From an uncultured delta proteobacterium (GTDB taxonomy: Bacteria > Desulfobacterota > Desulfovibrionia > Desulfovibrionales > Desulfovibrionaceae), in assembly GCA_903843965.1 (NCBI GenBank), contig CAIMRY010000043.1:101025-165024 (forward strand): a stretch of DNA of 64,000 nucleotides, given 5' to 3'. Below the pieces are notes generated by a model, which saw only the letters and a program-made list of their open reading frames with translations, had not been told where the DNA came from and did no database searches. A program made the translations under genes and the position numbers. How positions within the stretch are numbered: the stretch's first letter is position 1; every line of letters begins with the position of its first letter. Below, in pieces: positions 15,917 to 25,745 of this stretch.

Positions 15917-17938
15917 CTACTCCCCCAGCCCGAAGCCCGGCTCCATGACCCGGCCCGTGAAGGTGGTTTCGTAGCCGCCCAGCGCGCGCATGCGCCCCTG
16001 GAACTGCGGGGTCGCGATGACCGCGCGCAGGGTCTGGATGCGCGGGTCGTCCAGATAGGCCACAGGCAGCACCAGATCGTAGCGCTCGTGGGCCAGGGGC
16101 ACGAAGCCCAGGTTCAGGGCCTTGGCCGCCGCAAAAATGCCCAGGCCGCAGTCCGCCGCGCCGGTGAGCACGTTCACGGCCACGGCCATGTGCGTGAACT
16201 CCTCGCGGTCGTAGCCGCGCACCTGGTCCGGGCCGATGCCCGCCACGTTCAGGTGGTGGTCCAGCAGGATGCGCGTGCCCGCCCCGCGCTGGCGGTTGAT
16301 GAAGTTGACCTCCGGCCTGGTCAGGTCGGCCACGCCCTGGATGTTCTTTGGGTTGCCTGCGGCCACGATGAGCCCCTGGTGGCGGATGGCCAGGTTCAGC
16401 ACCACCAGGTCCAGTCCGGGCAGGTGCTTTTGCAGGAACGGGAAGTTGAAGTCCCTGGTCGCCGGGTCGAACAGGTGGCAGCCCGCGAACAGGGCCGAGC
16501 CGTTTTTGAGCGCCGTGAGCCCGCCCATGCTGCCCACGTGGCTGGACACCAGGCGCAGGGGCCGGGGCAGGCCCATGAGCTCATTGGCCAGCAGATCCAG
16601 GATGTTGTCGTGGCTGCCGATGTGCACCAGGACCTTGTCCAGCCCGGCCAGGGGCACCAGCAGCTCGACCTCGATCTCGGCGTCCTGCTCCAGGCCCTCG
16701 CTCTGGGCCGGGATGCGCGTGACGGCCTGGGCGCGGGTCAGGCTGGTGATGAGCCCGGCTCCACGAGCCAGGGGGGAGGCCACAAAGCCCGCCCCCACCT
16801 TGCCCACGGCCAGGCGCACGATCTCCTCCATGCCCGGGCGCGAGGGCGTCTTGCGCGCCAGCCGCGCGCGGATCTTCTGCCTGCCGGGGCTTTCCTGGCG
16901 CACCAGCCAGCGCACGATGGGCTCCAGCACGTCCTCCAGGCAGACCACGGCGCTGACCGGATAGCCCGGCGCGCCCACCAGCAAACGTCCGCGTAATTCG
17001 CCCGCCAGTTTGCTGGTGGTCAGGCCCAGCAGGGTGGGCTTGCCCGGCATCACGGAGATGCCGTGGCAGAGAACGTCGCCAAAGGCCTCGAAGGTGCTGC
17101 GGGTGTAGTCCTTGCTCCCGGCGGAGGAGCCCGCGCCCACCACCACGATGTGCGCCCCGCTTTGCAGGGCCTGGGTCACGGCGGCGCGCAGGGCCTCGGG
17201 CCGGTCGGGCACGGGCGCGGTCCAGCTGGCGTGTGCCCCCCAGGAGCTGGCGATGGCGCGGAAGACCTGGGAGTTGGACTCGATGACCTGGCCGGGGCCG
17301 GGCGTGGGCTGGTCGAGGAAGTTCAGCACCTCGTCGCCGGTGGGGATGAAGGTCAGGCGCACGCGCTCCCACACCGGCACCTCGAAGATGCCTGCGGCCA
17401 GAAGCGCGCCTAGGTCGTAGGCCGAGAGGGTGTGGTTCTGCGGCAACAAGAGCTCCGTGGCCACGATGTCCTCGCCGATGCGCCGCACGTGCTGCCACGG
17501 GAAGGCCGGGGCCTCGATGCGCACGCTGGTGTCGTCCACCTGCTCCACGTGCTCGATCATGATGACCGCATCCATGCCGACGCCCATCAGGGTAGGCAGG
17601 CTGTGGCCGGTGTTCACGGGCGCATAGTCTTGGCCCAGGCGCAGGGTCGCGGGGCTGCCCTCCCGCGCGGCGAAGGTGGCGGTGGAGGAAACGGCGATGC
17701 CGTCCATGGCTGCGGCGTGGAAGGTGGGCGAGGAGCAGCGCGCGAAGATGGGCCCGCTGGTGACGCGGCCCAGGGCCTCGTGCGCCGGGATGAGCTCCTC
17801 GCGGATGAGCTTCAGGCGGCCCGCCTCGCCGATGGCGTCACGGGCGCGGGCCACGGCCTCCTGCGGGGGGATGGTGGAGAGGTAGACGTTGCGGTCGATG
17901 TTTTGATCGGGCTTCTGGTCGGCGTTCGGGTCAGGCAT
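15917..17938 (-). CDS. moeA: molybdopterin molybdotransferase MoeA fused to a periplasmic-binding-like domain
   Basis: A 673-residue fusion. Residues about 20-410 are MoeA, which inserts molybdate into adenylated molybdopterin: TFHAAAMDGIAV, IPTGDEVLNF and VVGAGSSAGSKDYT are its landmarks. Residues about 440-660 form a type-2 periplasmic-binding-like domain (PF12727 type) with the INRQRGAGTRILLD motif. This half lacks a signal peptide and would sense an anion or cofactor inside the cell. The fusion is known in sulfate reducers and other anaerobes rich in Mo/W enzymes. It is followed by its own terminator. Ligand is unknown; molybdate or tungstate is a reasonable guess. Confidence 0.92.
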   Translation of the reverse strand: MPDPNADQKPDQNIDRNVYLSTIPPQEAVARARDAIGEAGRLKLIREELIPAHEALGRVTSGPIFARCSSPTFHAAAMDGIAVSSTATFAAREGSPATLRLGQDYAPVNTGHSLPTLMGVGMDAVIMIEHVEQVDDTSVRIEAPAFPWQHVRRIGEDIVATELLLPQNHTLSAYDLGALLAAGIFEVPVWERVRLTFIPTGDEVLNFLDQPTPGPGQVIESNSQVFRAIASSWGAHASWTAPVPDRPEALRAAVTQALQSGAHIVVVGAGSSAGSKDYTRSTFEAFGDVLCHGISVMPGKPTLLGLTTSKLAGELRGRLLVGAPGYPVSAVVCLEDVLEPIVRWLVRQESPGRQKIRARLARKTPSRPGMEEIVRLAVGKVGAGFVASPLARGAGLITSLTRAQAVTRIPAQSEGLEQDAEIEVELLVPLAGLDKVLVHIGSHDNILDLLANELMGLPRPLRLVSSHVGSMGGLTALKNGSALFAGCHLFDPATRDFNFPFLQKHLPGLDLVVLNLAIRHQGLIVAAGNPKNIQGVADLTRPEVNFINRQRGAGTRILLDHHLNVAGIGPDQVRGYDREEFTHMAVAVNVLTGAADCGLGIFAAAKALNLGFVPLAHERYDLVLPVAYLDDPRIQTLRAVIATPQFQGRMRALGGYETTFTGRVMEPGFGLGE

Positions 17939-18160
17939 GCTGGCCTCCGTGGTATGTCGGTCTTGGCATACTTTTGCCCGAGCGCGGCCAAGGCTGTCAA
18001 GGAATCTCAGTGATTCTGGGCAAAAGCCTGGTGAAAATCGGCCTGCCAGCCAGGCCGTCAGCGCCAGCCGTCAACGTGGGCCGTGAGCCCAGGCCATCAA
18101 TGCAGGCAGTCAACCCAGGCAGTCAACCCTGGCCGCCAGCGCAGGCCGCAAGCGCAGGCG

Positions 18161-19282
18161 TCAGCGCAGCGTCGACCGGTAGGTGTCCCTGTTCCTGTGG
18201 CGCTGGAAGCGCGTCACGGCCCGGTTGTGCTCGTCAAGGGTGCTGGAGAATTCGTGGGTGCCGTCGCCCCTGGCCACGAAGTAGAGGTAGGTGTTGGCCT
18301 CGGGGTTCATGGCGGCCCTGAGCGCATCGAGCCCGGGCGAGCAGATGGGGCCGGGCGGCAGGCCCCCGTGGATGTAGGTGTTGTATGGGTTGGCCGGGTC
18401 CAGCAGGTGCGCGCGCTTGAGGTCGCCGTCAAAGCTTTCGCCCAGGCCGTAGATGGTGGTGGGGTCGCATTGCAGGCGCATGCCGATGCGCAGCCTGTTG
18501 GCGAAGACCCCGGCTATGCGCGGGCGCTCGAACCCCGCGCCGGTTTCGCGCTCCACCAGGGAGGCCAGGATGACGATGCGCCGCAGCTCGCCGACCGGGG
18601 GCAGGCCCTGGGGCCACAGTTTCTTGGCCTGGCGCGAGAATTCCTTGAGCATGGCCTCCACCTCGGCCGTGCCGTTGTCGTCGAAGCTTTTGGGCAGCTG
18701 GTAGGTCTGGGGGAAGAGGTAGCCCTCGGCCCCTTCGGCAGGGGTTGCGGGGATGGCGTAGCGCTCCAGCAGGGTGGCGTTGCGCATGGCCTGGGCAAAG
18801 CCCTCGCGGCTGGCCAGGCCCTCGGCCTCGAAAAGTTTGGCCGTGGCCCACCAGCTCAACCCCTCGCGCACCTGGACGCGGTGCTGCAGGCCGCCGGTGG
18901 TGGTCAGCACGCGCAATATCTCCTGCGCGGTCCAGCCGGAGTTCAGCAAAAACTCGCCGGCCCGGGCCGAGGCCAGGCGGTGCTGCAGCTTGGCCAGGGC
19001 GAGGAAGGCCCGGGCGTTGCGGAGGATGTCCTGGCGCTCCAGGTCGGCGGCGATGGCGGGCAGGCTGGCGCCCGGACGGATGAGCACCACGGCCTCGCGG
19101 CCGGGGGTCTGGGCCGGGCCGAGGAGCAGCGCCAGGGCCAGGCCCACGGCCAGGGCCGCAGCCAGCATCAGCCCGGCCAGGGTCCACAGGAACAGCTTCA
19201 GGCGGGATTTTGGGCGATCCAGGTTTCCAGGATCTGCACCGCCGCCTGGCTGTCCAGTCTCTCTTTGCGTTTCCGGCTGCAC
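18161..19282 (-). CDS. mltG: endolytic murein transglycosylase MltG
   Basis: MltG cuts nascent glycan strands at the membrane and so ends peptidoglycan chain growth. One N-terminal membrane helix (LKLFLWTLAGLMLAAALAVGLAL, about 29-53) is followed by a LysM-like part. The YceG domain has the catalytic glutamate in ASLVERETG near residue 242 and the end motifs IYGLG and YNTYIHGGLPPGPI. The 373 aa fit the family. The start as drawn overlaps ruvX by 85 bases; no better start is visible. The ruvX-mltG order is common. Confidence 0.95.
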   Translation of the reverse strand: MQPETQRETGQPGGGADPGNLDRPKSRLKLFLWTLAGLMLAAALAVGLALALLLGPAQTPGREAVVLIRPGASLPAIAADLERQDILRNARAFLALAKLQHRLASARAGEFLLNSGWTAQEILRVLTTTGGLQHRVQVREGLSWWATAKLFEAEGLASREGFAQAMRNATLLERYAIPATPAEGAEGYLFPQTYQLPKSFDDNGTAEVEAMLKEFSRQAKKLWPQGLPPVGELRRIVILASLVERETGAGFERPRIAGVFANRLRIGMRLQCDPTTIYGLGESFDGDLKRAHLLDPANPYNTYIHGGLPPGPICSPGLDALRAAMNPEANTYLYFVARGDGTHEFSSTLDEHNRAVTRFQRHRNRDTYRSTLR

Positions 19283-19611
19283 AGACCGGCCTCCTTCAAC
19301 TGCTCCTCCGCCGCGACGGAGCTTAAGCGTTCGTCCACAAGATGCACGGGGCAGCCGACGCGCCGGGCCAGGCTCTCGGCAAAGTTGCGCGCCTGGCGGG
19401 TGGTCAGGGAGTCCCCGCCCTCCAGGGTCAGCGGCAGGCCCACGACCACGGCCCCCACGCCCTCGGCCTCGATCAGGCCGACCAGCGTCTCGAACAGGTC
19501 ATCGCGCGTGGTGCGCTCGATGCTCTTGCGGGCAAAGGCCATGCGGCCCTCGGGGTCGGTGATGGCCAGGCCCACGCGTTTGGTGCCGTAGTCGATGCCG
19601 AGCGTGCGCAT
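19198..19611 (-). CDS. ruvX: Holliday-junction resolvase-like / pre-16S rRNA nuclease RuvX (YqgF)
   Basis: A 137-residue RNase H-fold nuclease (YqgF family) with the opening MRTLGIDYGTKRVGLAI, whose Asp is catalytic, then VGLPLTLEGG and the end motif DERLSS. In E. coli YqgF trims the 5' end of 16S rRNA. The start is the ATG at 19611; the longer frame upstream lacks similarity. It overlaps mltG and probably heads that two-gene operon. Confidence 0.93.
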   Translation of the reverse strand: MRTLGIDYGTKRVGLAITDPEGRMAFARKSIERTTRDDLFETLVGLIEAEGVGAVVVGLPLTLEGGDSLTTRQARNFAESLARRVGCPVHLVDERLSSVAAEEQLKEAGLCSRKRKERLDSQAAVQILETWIAQNPA

Positions 19612-20177
19612 GGTTTTGCCGCCTTGTGCCGCGCGGTCCCGGTGGTTCACGGGAGCCTGCGCGCGGCGGCGCGAGTGTGCGTCGACTGGGGTTGCGCTGT
19701 CAATGGATTTTGGGAGGGAGGGGGCTGGAACGCTCACGCGGCAATTCTCTGGATGCGCGCGCGGCACCGTCTCGGCCATTGGGCCTGCGCGAATCCACGA
19801 GCCTGTGCAAAGTCACGGCGACCGTTGTGGGGTGAGTGGGCGTCCTGCTTTCGAGGGATTGCGTGGGCCAGGCAGGGTTCAGGCGGGGCCGCTCGCCTGG
19901 TGCGAATCCGAGCAGCGCCATTTGTGGGGTGTTGACCTGCGCGGGGTGGTGCGTGCGCCAGGGAGCCGCCCATACCTGCATCGGCCCATCTGCCAATCGG
20001 CCCACTGGTTCCTCGTCACAGCGTCCCATCTGACTATCGGGCACGGCCAGGTGAATCCGTGCGTCCGCGTCCTTTTCGCCCGCCCTGCCGGAGCCCACCG
20101 GCACGGGCAGGCCTTGTTTTCGCTCCGCCCGCGATGTATGGGTGCATGTCCGCACACCGACACGCGAGAGAGCGCCC
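19612..20177. other. intergenic region, 566 bases
   Basis: This lies between the divergent ruvX and lepB genes, so it must hold both promoters. I see no convincing -35/-10 pair, RNA gene or family-like protein. Open frames here on both strands have no recognisable motif and are best treated as chance in high-GC DNA. Confidence 0.5.
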
Positions 20178-21029
20178 ATGCACCTGAGCCTGCCGCGAAA
20201 ACAAGCCCCCGGCGACAAGGCCGCCAGACCGCGCAAGCCCTGGCTGGCCGGGCTGCTGTCCTTTCTTGTTCCCGGCCTGGGCCAGGTGTACAATGGTCAG
20301 ACCCGCCGGGGCCTGATCCTGCTCGGCCTTGCAGCCGGGTGGCAGGCCCTGGGCATCGGCGCGGCAGAGGCCTTCCGCTGGTGGGTCGTGTCCCTGGCCG
20401 GGTATTTACTGCTGTGCTGCGCCGTTGGGCTCGACGCCCTGCGCATGGCCAAACCCCTCCAAAACTTTCGCCCCGGCCCGAAAAACAGCGCCATCCTGTA
20501 CACGGGCTGCGTGGTGGCCCTGGCCACTGTTTCGCTCGTGGCGGGCCTGGCCGAGGACGCCTACTACCCGGTGTACGCCGTGACCCAGACCTCCATGCGG
20601 CCCACCCTGCGCACGGGCGATCACCTGCGCTGCGAGGCCCTGCGCCCGCGCGACATTATTCGCCGGGGCCAGCTGGTGATCTTCCAGTACCCGTCGGAGC
20701 ACTCGCTGATCTTCGTCAAGCGCGTGGTGGGCCTGCCGGGCGAGGTGGTGGAGGTGGAGGACGGCCTGGTCTACATCAACGGCGACCCCATCGAGGAAGG
20801 CTACTACGCCGTGCGCAACCGGGGCTCCAAGAGCCTGGACATGCCCGCCGCGCGCCTGGCCCCGGACGAGTACTACGTCATGGGCGACAACCGCTACGCC
20901 ACGTTTGACTCGCGCAGCTACGGGCCGGTGAACCGGGCGCGCATGCTGGCCACCCCGCTGTACATCGTCTACTCTGTGGGCGACGACGGCGTCTGGCGCG
21001 GCGACCGCATCGGGCTGCCGGCCAGGTAG
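20178..21029 (+). CDS. lepB: signal peptidase I with N-terminal TM2-like extension
   Basis: Signal peptidase I removes signal peptides from exported proteins at the outer face of the inner membrane. The catalytic serine (Ser139, in QTSMRPTL) and lysine (Lys181, in FVKRVVGLPGE) and the box MGDNRYATFDSRSYGPV are all present. Before the catalytic domain there are about 120 extra residues with several hydrophobic stretches starting LLSFLVPGLGQVYNGQTRRG, similar to TM2-like domains. Total is 283 aa. The start is the ATG at 20178, with a weak ribosome site. Confidence 0.93.
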   Translation: MHLSLPRKQAPGDKAARPRKPWLAGLLSFLVPGLGQVYNGQTRRGLILLGLAAGWQALGIGAAEAFRWWVVSLAGYLLLCCAVGLDALRMAKPLQNFRPGPKNSAILYTGCVVALATVSLVAGLAEDAYYPVYAVTQTSMRPTLRTGDHLRCEALRPRDIIRRGQLVIFQYPSEHSLIFVKRVVGLPGEVVEVEDGLVYINGDPIEEGYYAVRNRGSKSLDMPAARLAPDEYYVMGDNRYATFDSRSYGPVNRARMLATPLYIVYSVGDDGVWRGDRIGLPAR

Positions 21030-21183
21030 GCGGCCTCCCGATATTTTATTGTGGCAACGCGGGAATGACCCGCGCCAAGCGCGCCGGGTCGGCCTCCCTG
21101 CAGCCGGATGCCGGGCAGGCCGTTGAAGCACACCGTTGACGCAGGCCTGGCGGCGCGCCATCGGACATCAAAAGGAGCAGGAC

Positions 21184-21354
21184 ATGGCTGACGTGACCAT
21201 CATACGGGATGCGGCAGGACGCGCGATCTTCGTGGAGACCCGCGAGGATGCTGGAAGCAAAGGCGTCAAGGTGACCACCCAGGAGGCCAGCACGACCCTT
21301 GGCACGGTGAGCGGCACCAGGATCGTGGGCGTGCGCTACGAAGAGAAGCGGTAG
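21184..21354 (+). CDS. small conserved-looking protein, 56 aa
   Basis: It is preceded by a clear AAAAGGAG site eight bases before the ATG. The short protein is predicted mostly beta (VTIIRDAAGRAIFVETRED, then LGTVSGTRIVGVRYEE), with no signal peptide. I do not recognise the family. Clean ribosome site, compact fold pattern and 154-base distance from lepB suggest a real gene rather than a chance frame. Confidence 0.6.
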   Translation: MADVTIIRDAAGRAIFVETREDAGSKGVKVTTQEASTTLGTVSGTRIVGVRYEEKR

Positions 21355-21403
21355 GCCCCAGGGCGGCGCAGCCAGGACCGCCGGACCGGCATCAGACCAG
21401 CCG

Positions 21404-21485
21404 GATGAGCCAGACCGGCCAGACCGGTCAGCTTGGCCAGACCGACCAGACAGGTCGAATCGGTCGAATCGGTCGTATCGGCCCC
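21404..21485. repeat. degenerate CCAGACCGG / GTCGAATCG repeats
   Basis: Short direct repeats (variants of GGCCAGACCGGTCAG, then GGTCGAATC twice and GGTCGTATC) fill the space between the 56-aa gene and the 3' end of the hybrid kinase. No hairpin with a T-run was seen. Confidence 0.7.
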
Positions 21486-21513
21486 GGCCCGGCGAACCCA
21501 AATCCAGACAGCC

Positions 21514-24500
21514 CTACGCCCCGCCCAGAATCTCCCGCAAGACCTCGGACAGCGCGCCCTGGCTGTAGGGCTTGGCCAGCACCCGCAGGATGTTCGGGGG
21601 CAGGTCCGGGGGCATCTCGCCCGCGTGCAGCCGTCCGGAGACCATGACCACGGGCAGGCCCGGATGCTCCAGCAAGAGCCTGCGCGCAAACTCCACCCCG
21701 TTGACGCCGGGCATGTCGAAGTCCGTGAGCACCAGGTCAAAGTTGCGCTGGGTGTCGCCGCGCGCGTCGCTCAAGGCGCGCAGGGCCATGGCCGCGGAGG
21801 ACGAGCCCGCGACCTCGTAGCCCAGCCGCCCCAGCACGCGCGGGATGGTGGCCAGCTGGTCCAGGTCGTCCTCCACGAAGAGGATGCGGCCCTGGCCCCG
21901 GCGCACCTGTTCGCGCTGGTCCTGGCTGGCGGCGCTGGCGCGCTCCAGAAGCGGCAGGTAGATGTCGAAGCTGGTGCGCTCCCAGGGGATGCTCGACACC
22001 ACCACCGCGCCCTTGTGGGCCGTGATGATGCCGTGCACCACGGCCAGGCCCAGGCCCGTGCCCTCGGCCTTGCCCTTGGTGGTGAAGAAGGGATCGAAGA
22101 TCTTGTCCAGGATGTCCGCCGGGATGCCCGGACCGGTGTCGCTGATGCACAGGCGCAGGTAGCGGCCCGGCGGCAGGGACAGCACCTCTGCTGCGGGCGC
22201 GTCCAGGGTCTCGTCGTGCAGGGTCAAGAGCAGGTCGCCGCCGACCTCGCGCATGGCCTGGAAGGCGTTGGTGCAGAGGTTCAAGAACACCTGGTGCAGC
22301 TGGATGGGGTCGGCCAGGGCCAGGGCCGGGTCGCGGCGGATGTCCTCGCGCACGGTGATGTTGCGCGGGAGCGAGGCCGAGAGCAGGGACAGGGTCTCGC
22401 GCACCACCTCGGCCACGTTCACGGCCTCGAACCCGACCTGGGACGGGCGGCTGAAGGCCAGAATCTGCCGCACCAGCTGGCTGCCGCGCTGGCTGGCCTT
22501 GAGCACGCGCAACAGGTCTCTGGTCATCTCCGAGCCCTCGGGCGAGTCCAGGAGGGCCAGCTCGGCGGAGTTCAGGATGGTGGTCAGGATGTTGTTGAAG
22601 TCGTGCGCGATGCCGCCGGCCAGGGTGCCGATGGCCTCCATCTTCTGGGATTGCAGCAGCATGCGCTGGGATTCGTGCAGGGCGCGCTCGGCCTCCTCGC
22701 GTTGGGTGATGTCCTCCACGATGCCCTCGTAGGCCAGCAGGTTCCCGCTTGAGTCGGCCACGCCCCGGATGTGCAGGAACACCGCGATGCGCTGGCCGTC
22801 CGGGCGCTTGATCTCGCGCCGGTAGCCGGCGGCTCCGCCGGGGCTGGGCGCGGCCGGGAGCCAGGCCGCGGCCCCGTCGCTGGCCAGGAAGCGCGGGCCC
22901 ATCTGGCGCAGGGCCGCCAGGTCGTCCTGGCCCAGCATGTCGAGCAGGGCGCGGTTGGCGTCGAGCAGGGTTCCGTCCGGCGCGGCGCGGAAGATGCCGA
23001 GCACCGAGTTCTCGAAGATGCCGCGGTACTTTTCCTCGGCCTGGCGCAGCTCCTCCTCGGCGCGCTTCAGGCCCGTGACGTCGGAGAGCACGCCCACCAG
23101 GCCCATGGTCTCGCCCTTGGCGTTCAAATAGGTGGCCTTGCTCACGATCATGGAGCGCTGCACGCCGTGGGCCGCGTCCAGCGAGCATTCGTAGACCCGC
23201 GCGCCCGGGGCCGAGAGCAGCTGGCGGTCCACCTCGTCGCGCAGGCAGTCGGCCCCGGCCACGGCCGGGTCGCCGATGTCCTGGGGCAGGTGCCCGGCGA
23301 TGCCCTCGCGCGTGACGCCGAAGAAGCGCTCGAAGGACAGGTTGCAGTCCTGGAAGGCGCCCACGCGGTCCAGCGAGTAGATGGGCAGCGGGATGGCGTC
23401 CATGAGGATCTTGAGGAACGAGAGCTGGTCGTTGACGCGCTCCTGGATGCGGCGGCGCTGGCCGATGCTGGCCACCAGCAGCACCAGAATGAAGACCAGG
23501 GTCACCAGGCTGACGATGATGGTCCAGAACAGGCCCTTGTTGATGGTGTAAAAGGCGTAGGGCTCGTTGATGATCTCGCTGCCGGAGGGCAGGGCCGAGA
23601 GCGGGATGTCCAGCCTGCGCAGCACGTTGTAGTCAAAGGCGTAGGGGTCGTCGAAATGCTCGACGATGGGGATGTTTGCGGGCTTTTCCCCGGCCAGGAT
23701 GCGGAAGGCCAGGCGCGCGGCCATGCGCCCGTGGTCCACGCCGCTGTGCAGGCGGCCGCCCACCATACCGTGGCCCAAAAGGAAGCGCCAGCAACTGTAC
23801 ACCGGCATGGACACGTTGGTCGAGATGAGCTCCACCACCTCGTCCGCCGAATAGAGCTTGCCGTCGCGCTCCAGGTAGATGGGGATGACGAAGAGCATGG
23901 CGTCCTTGGGCATGGTGCCCAGGCGCTCCAGTATCTCGCCCAGGGGCAGGTCGTCCCAGAACTCGAAGTCCAGGATATTCGTGAGCCTTGGCGCCACCTC
24001 GCGTATCTGGCCCTGGATGGCCGCGCCGGTGACCGAGCGGTCGCCGATGACGATCATCCGGCGCAGGTCCGGGTGCAGGCGCGCGGCCAGGCGCAGAGTG
24101 GCCTCGAAGTCCACGTTCTCCACCACGCCGGTGATGTTCTCATGGCCCTTCAGGCGCTCGCGGCGGAAGTCGTTGACCCCGCAAAACACCACGGGCAGGC
24201 CGGGCAGAAGCTTGTCCTGGTAGTCCAGGATGAAGTTGTAGGCGAAGTCGTCGGAGACGATGATGATGTCGAAGCGCGAGCTGTTGAACTTCTCGCGGTA
24301 GAACTCGAACAAAGCCTTTTCACGTTCCGGCGTGGCGAAGCGCTTGGTGTCCATGTACTCGACCTGCAGGTCCACCTGGTAGCCGGACTCGGCGAAGAAG
24401 GAGCGCAGGCCGGTCAGGATCTCGTCGGACCAGGCATAGCCGTCGTGGTAGGAGTTCAGGTACAGGACGTTCTTGCGCACCGGCTCGGCCCGGGCCGCCA

Positions 24501-24567
24501 GGGGCGAGAGCAGGCTGGCCGAAAAAAGCAGGGCCAGGCAGAGGCAGGCGGCGGCGCGGGCTCTCAT
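21514..24567 (-). CDS. hybrid sensor histidine kinase with substrate-binding-protein sensor
   Basis: A 1017-residue hybrid kinase. In order: signal peptide (1-27, ending LAARA), a periplasmic domain of the ABC substrate-binding type (about 30-325, starting [12 protein letters not shown]), one membrane helix ([22 protein letters not shown]), two PAS domains ([11 protein letters not shown] and [15 protein letters not shown]), H-box [11 protein letters not shown] near residue 650, N-box [27 protein letters not shown], and a C-terminal receiver with the acceptor Asp in LTDFDMPG near 945. It starts 12 bases after the malate dehydrogenase stop, so the two probably share a transcript. The ligand is unknown. 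Confidence 0.95.
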   Translation of the reverse strand: MRARAAACLCLALLFSASLLSPLAARAEPVRKNVLYLNSYHDGYAWSDEILTGLRSFFAESGYQVDLQVEYMDTKRFATPEREKALFEFYREKFNSSRFDIIIVSDDFAYNFILDYQDKLLPGLPVVFCGVNDFRRERLKGHENITGVVENVDFEATLRLAARLHPDLRRMIVIGDRSVTGAAIQGQIREVAPRLTNILDFEFWDDLPLGEILERLGTMPKDAMLFVIPIYLERDGKLYSADEVVELISTNVSMPVYSCWRFLLGHGMVGGRLHSGVDHGRMAARLAFRILAGEKPANIPIVEHFDDPYAFDYNVLRRLDIPLSALPSGSEIINEPYAFYTINKGLFWTIIVSLVTLVFILVLLVASIGQRRRIQERVNDQLSFLKILMDAIPLPIYSLDRVGAFQDCNLSFERFFGVTREGIAGHLPQDIGDPAVAGADCLRDEVDRQLLSAPGARVYECSLDAAHGVQRSMIVSKATYLNAKGETMGLVGVLSDVTGLKRAEEELRQAEEKYRGIFENSVLGIFRAAPDGTLLDANRALLDMLGQDDLAALRQMGPRFLASDGAAAWLPAAPSPGGAAGYRREIKRPDGQRIAVFLHIRGVADSSGNLLAYEGIVEDITQREEAERALHESQRMLLQSQKMEAIGTLAGGIAHDFNNILTTILNSAELALLDSPEGSEMTRDLLRVLKASQRGSQLVRQILAFSRPSQVGFEAVNVAEVVRETLSLLSASLPRNITVREDIRRDPALALADPIQLHQVFLNLCTNAFQAMREVGGDLLLTLHDETLDAPAAEVLSLPPGRYLRLCISDTGPGIPADILDKIFDPFFTTKGKAEGTGLGLAVVHGIITAHKGAVVVSSIPWERTSFDIYLPLLERASAASQDQREQVRRGQGRILFVEDDLDQLATIPRVLGRLGYEVAGSSSAAMALRALSDARGDTQRNFDLVLTDFDMPGVNGVEFARRLLLEHPGLPVVMVSGRLHAGEMPPDLPPNILRVLAKPYSQGALSEVLREILGGA

Positions 24568-24579
24568 GGCGCGGGCGGG

Positions 24580-25524
24580 CTACAGCCCCAGGCGGGCAAG
24601 GTCGTCCACCAGGGCGCGCACCCGTGTTACGGAATGGTCAAAGGCCGCGCGCTCGGTCTCGTCCAGCTCGAACTCGCAGACCTGCTCCAGGCCCTGGCCG
24701 CCCAGCAGGCAGGGCACGCCCACAAAGAGCCCGGAAACGCCGTACTCGCCCTGCAAAAGCGCCGCGCAGGGCAGGATGCGCCGCTGGTTCCGGAGCACGG
24801 CCTCGGCCATCTGCACGATGCTGGCCGCAGGCGCGTAGTAGGCCGAGCCGGTCTCCAGCAGGTTCACGATCTCGTCGCCGCCGCGCCGGGCGCGCTCCAC
24901 CAGGGCCTGGATGCGCTCCGGGGACAACAGCTGCGTCAGCGGCACCCCGCCCACGAAGCAGTGCCGGGGCATGGGCACCATGCTGTCGCCGTGGCCGCCC
25001 AGGACCAGGGCCTGCACGTCGCGCACGCTGACGGACAGCTCTGCGGCCACGAAGCTGCGGAAGCGCGCGGAGTCGAGCACTCCGGCCATGCCCAGCACCC
25101 GCTCGCGCGGGAAGCCAAGCTCGCGGCTGGCCACAAAGGTCATGGCGTCCAGCGGGTTGGTCACGATGATGACCACGGCCTCCGGCGAGGTGCGTTTGAT
25201 TTCGAGGCAGCAGGAGCCGACCACCCCGGCGTTGATGGCCAGCAGGTCGTCGCGGGAGAGGCCCGGCCTGCGCGGGGAACCGGCGGTGACCACGACCACG
25301 TCGGACCCGGCGGTGTCGTCGTAGTCGGCGGCGCCGCGCACCGTGCCGTCGAAAAGCTCCACGGCCCCGGCCTGGAGGATGTCCAGCGCCTTGCCCTTGG
25401 CCATGCCTTCGGCGCGGTCGAGCAGGACCACATCGCCCATGTCGCGGCTGGCGGCGATGTACGCGCAGGTGGCGCCCACCTGGCCCGCGCCGATGATGGT
25501 GATCTTTTTTCTGCGAAACGGCAT
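24580..25524 (-). CDS. mdh: malate dehydrogenase (lactate-dehydrogenase-like type)
   Basis: It oxidises malate to oxaloacetate with NAD. The dinucleotide motif GAGQVGATCAY lies at the N-terminus and the active-site loop SPRRPGLSRDDLL carries Arg where lactate dehydrogenases have Gln, which marks malate specificity. The catalytic His is in GGHGDSMVPM. The 314 aa are typical. The start is the ATG at 25524, with GGAGG seven bases upstream; the longer frame is rejected. The downstream hybrid kinase gene is only 12 bases away. Confidence 0.93.
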   Translation of the reverse strand: MPFRRKKITIIGAGQVGATCAYIAASRDMGDVVLLDRAEGMAKGKALDILQAGAVELFDGTVRGAADYDDTAGSDVVVVTAGSPRRPGLSRDDLLAINAGVVGSCCLEIKRTSPEAVVIIVTNPLDAMTFVASRELGFPRERVLGMAGVLDSARFRSFVAAELSVSVRDVQALVLGGHGDSMVPMPRHCFVGGVPLTQLLSPERIQALVERARRGGDEIVNLLETGSAYYAPAASIVQMAEAVLRNQRRILPCAALLQGEYGVSGLFVGVPCLLGGQGLEQVCEFELDETERAAFDHSVTRVRALVDDLARLGL

Positions 25525-25745
25525 GCGCGCCTCCGGTTGATTCTTTCCTGGACCCTTGTCGATTTTCGGGCCTGGCGTCAAGACGGGGTTGGTTGACCGG
25601 CACGCTTTGCAGGCCGCGCGGTCGTGCGGAATACGCGAAATTCCGGCCAGGGCCTTGCCGTGGTGCGTGGCGCGGAGTAGGGTGGAGGCGTGTCATTTCG
25701 CAGAGCCTGAGCCCACACAACCGGACCAACCCTCTGGAGCCTTTG

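Noticed and set aside
19700..20293. Open frames of about 200 codons on both strands between ruvX and lepB
   Set aside because: No ribosome site, no motif, and they run into the coding part of lepB; treated as chance.
22771..25596. A 941-codon plus-strand frame spanning the hybrid kinase and mdh
   Set aside because: It lies antisense to two secure genes and shows only His/Gln/Gly-rich shadow composition.
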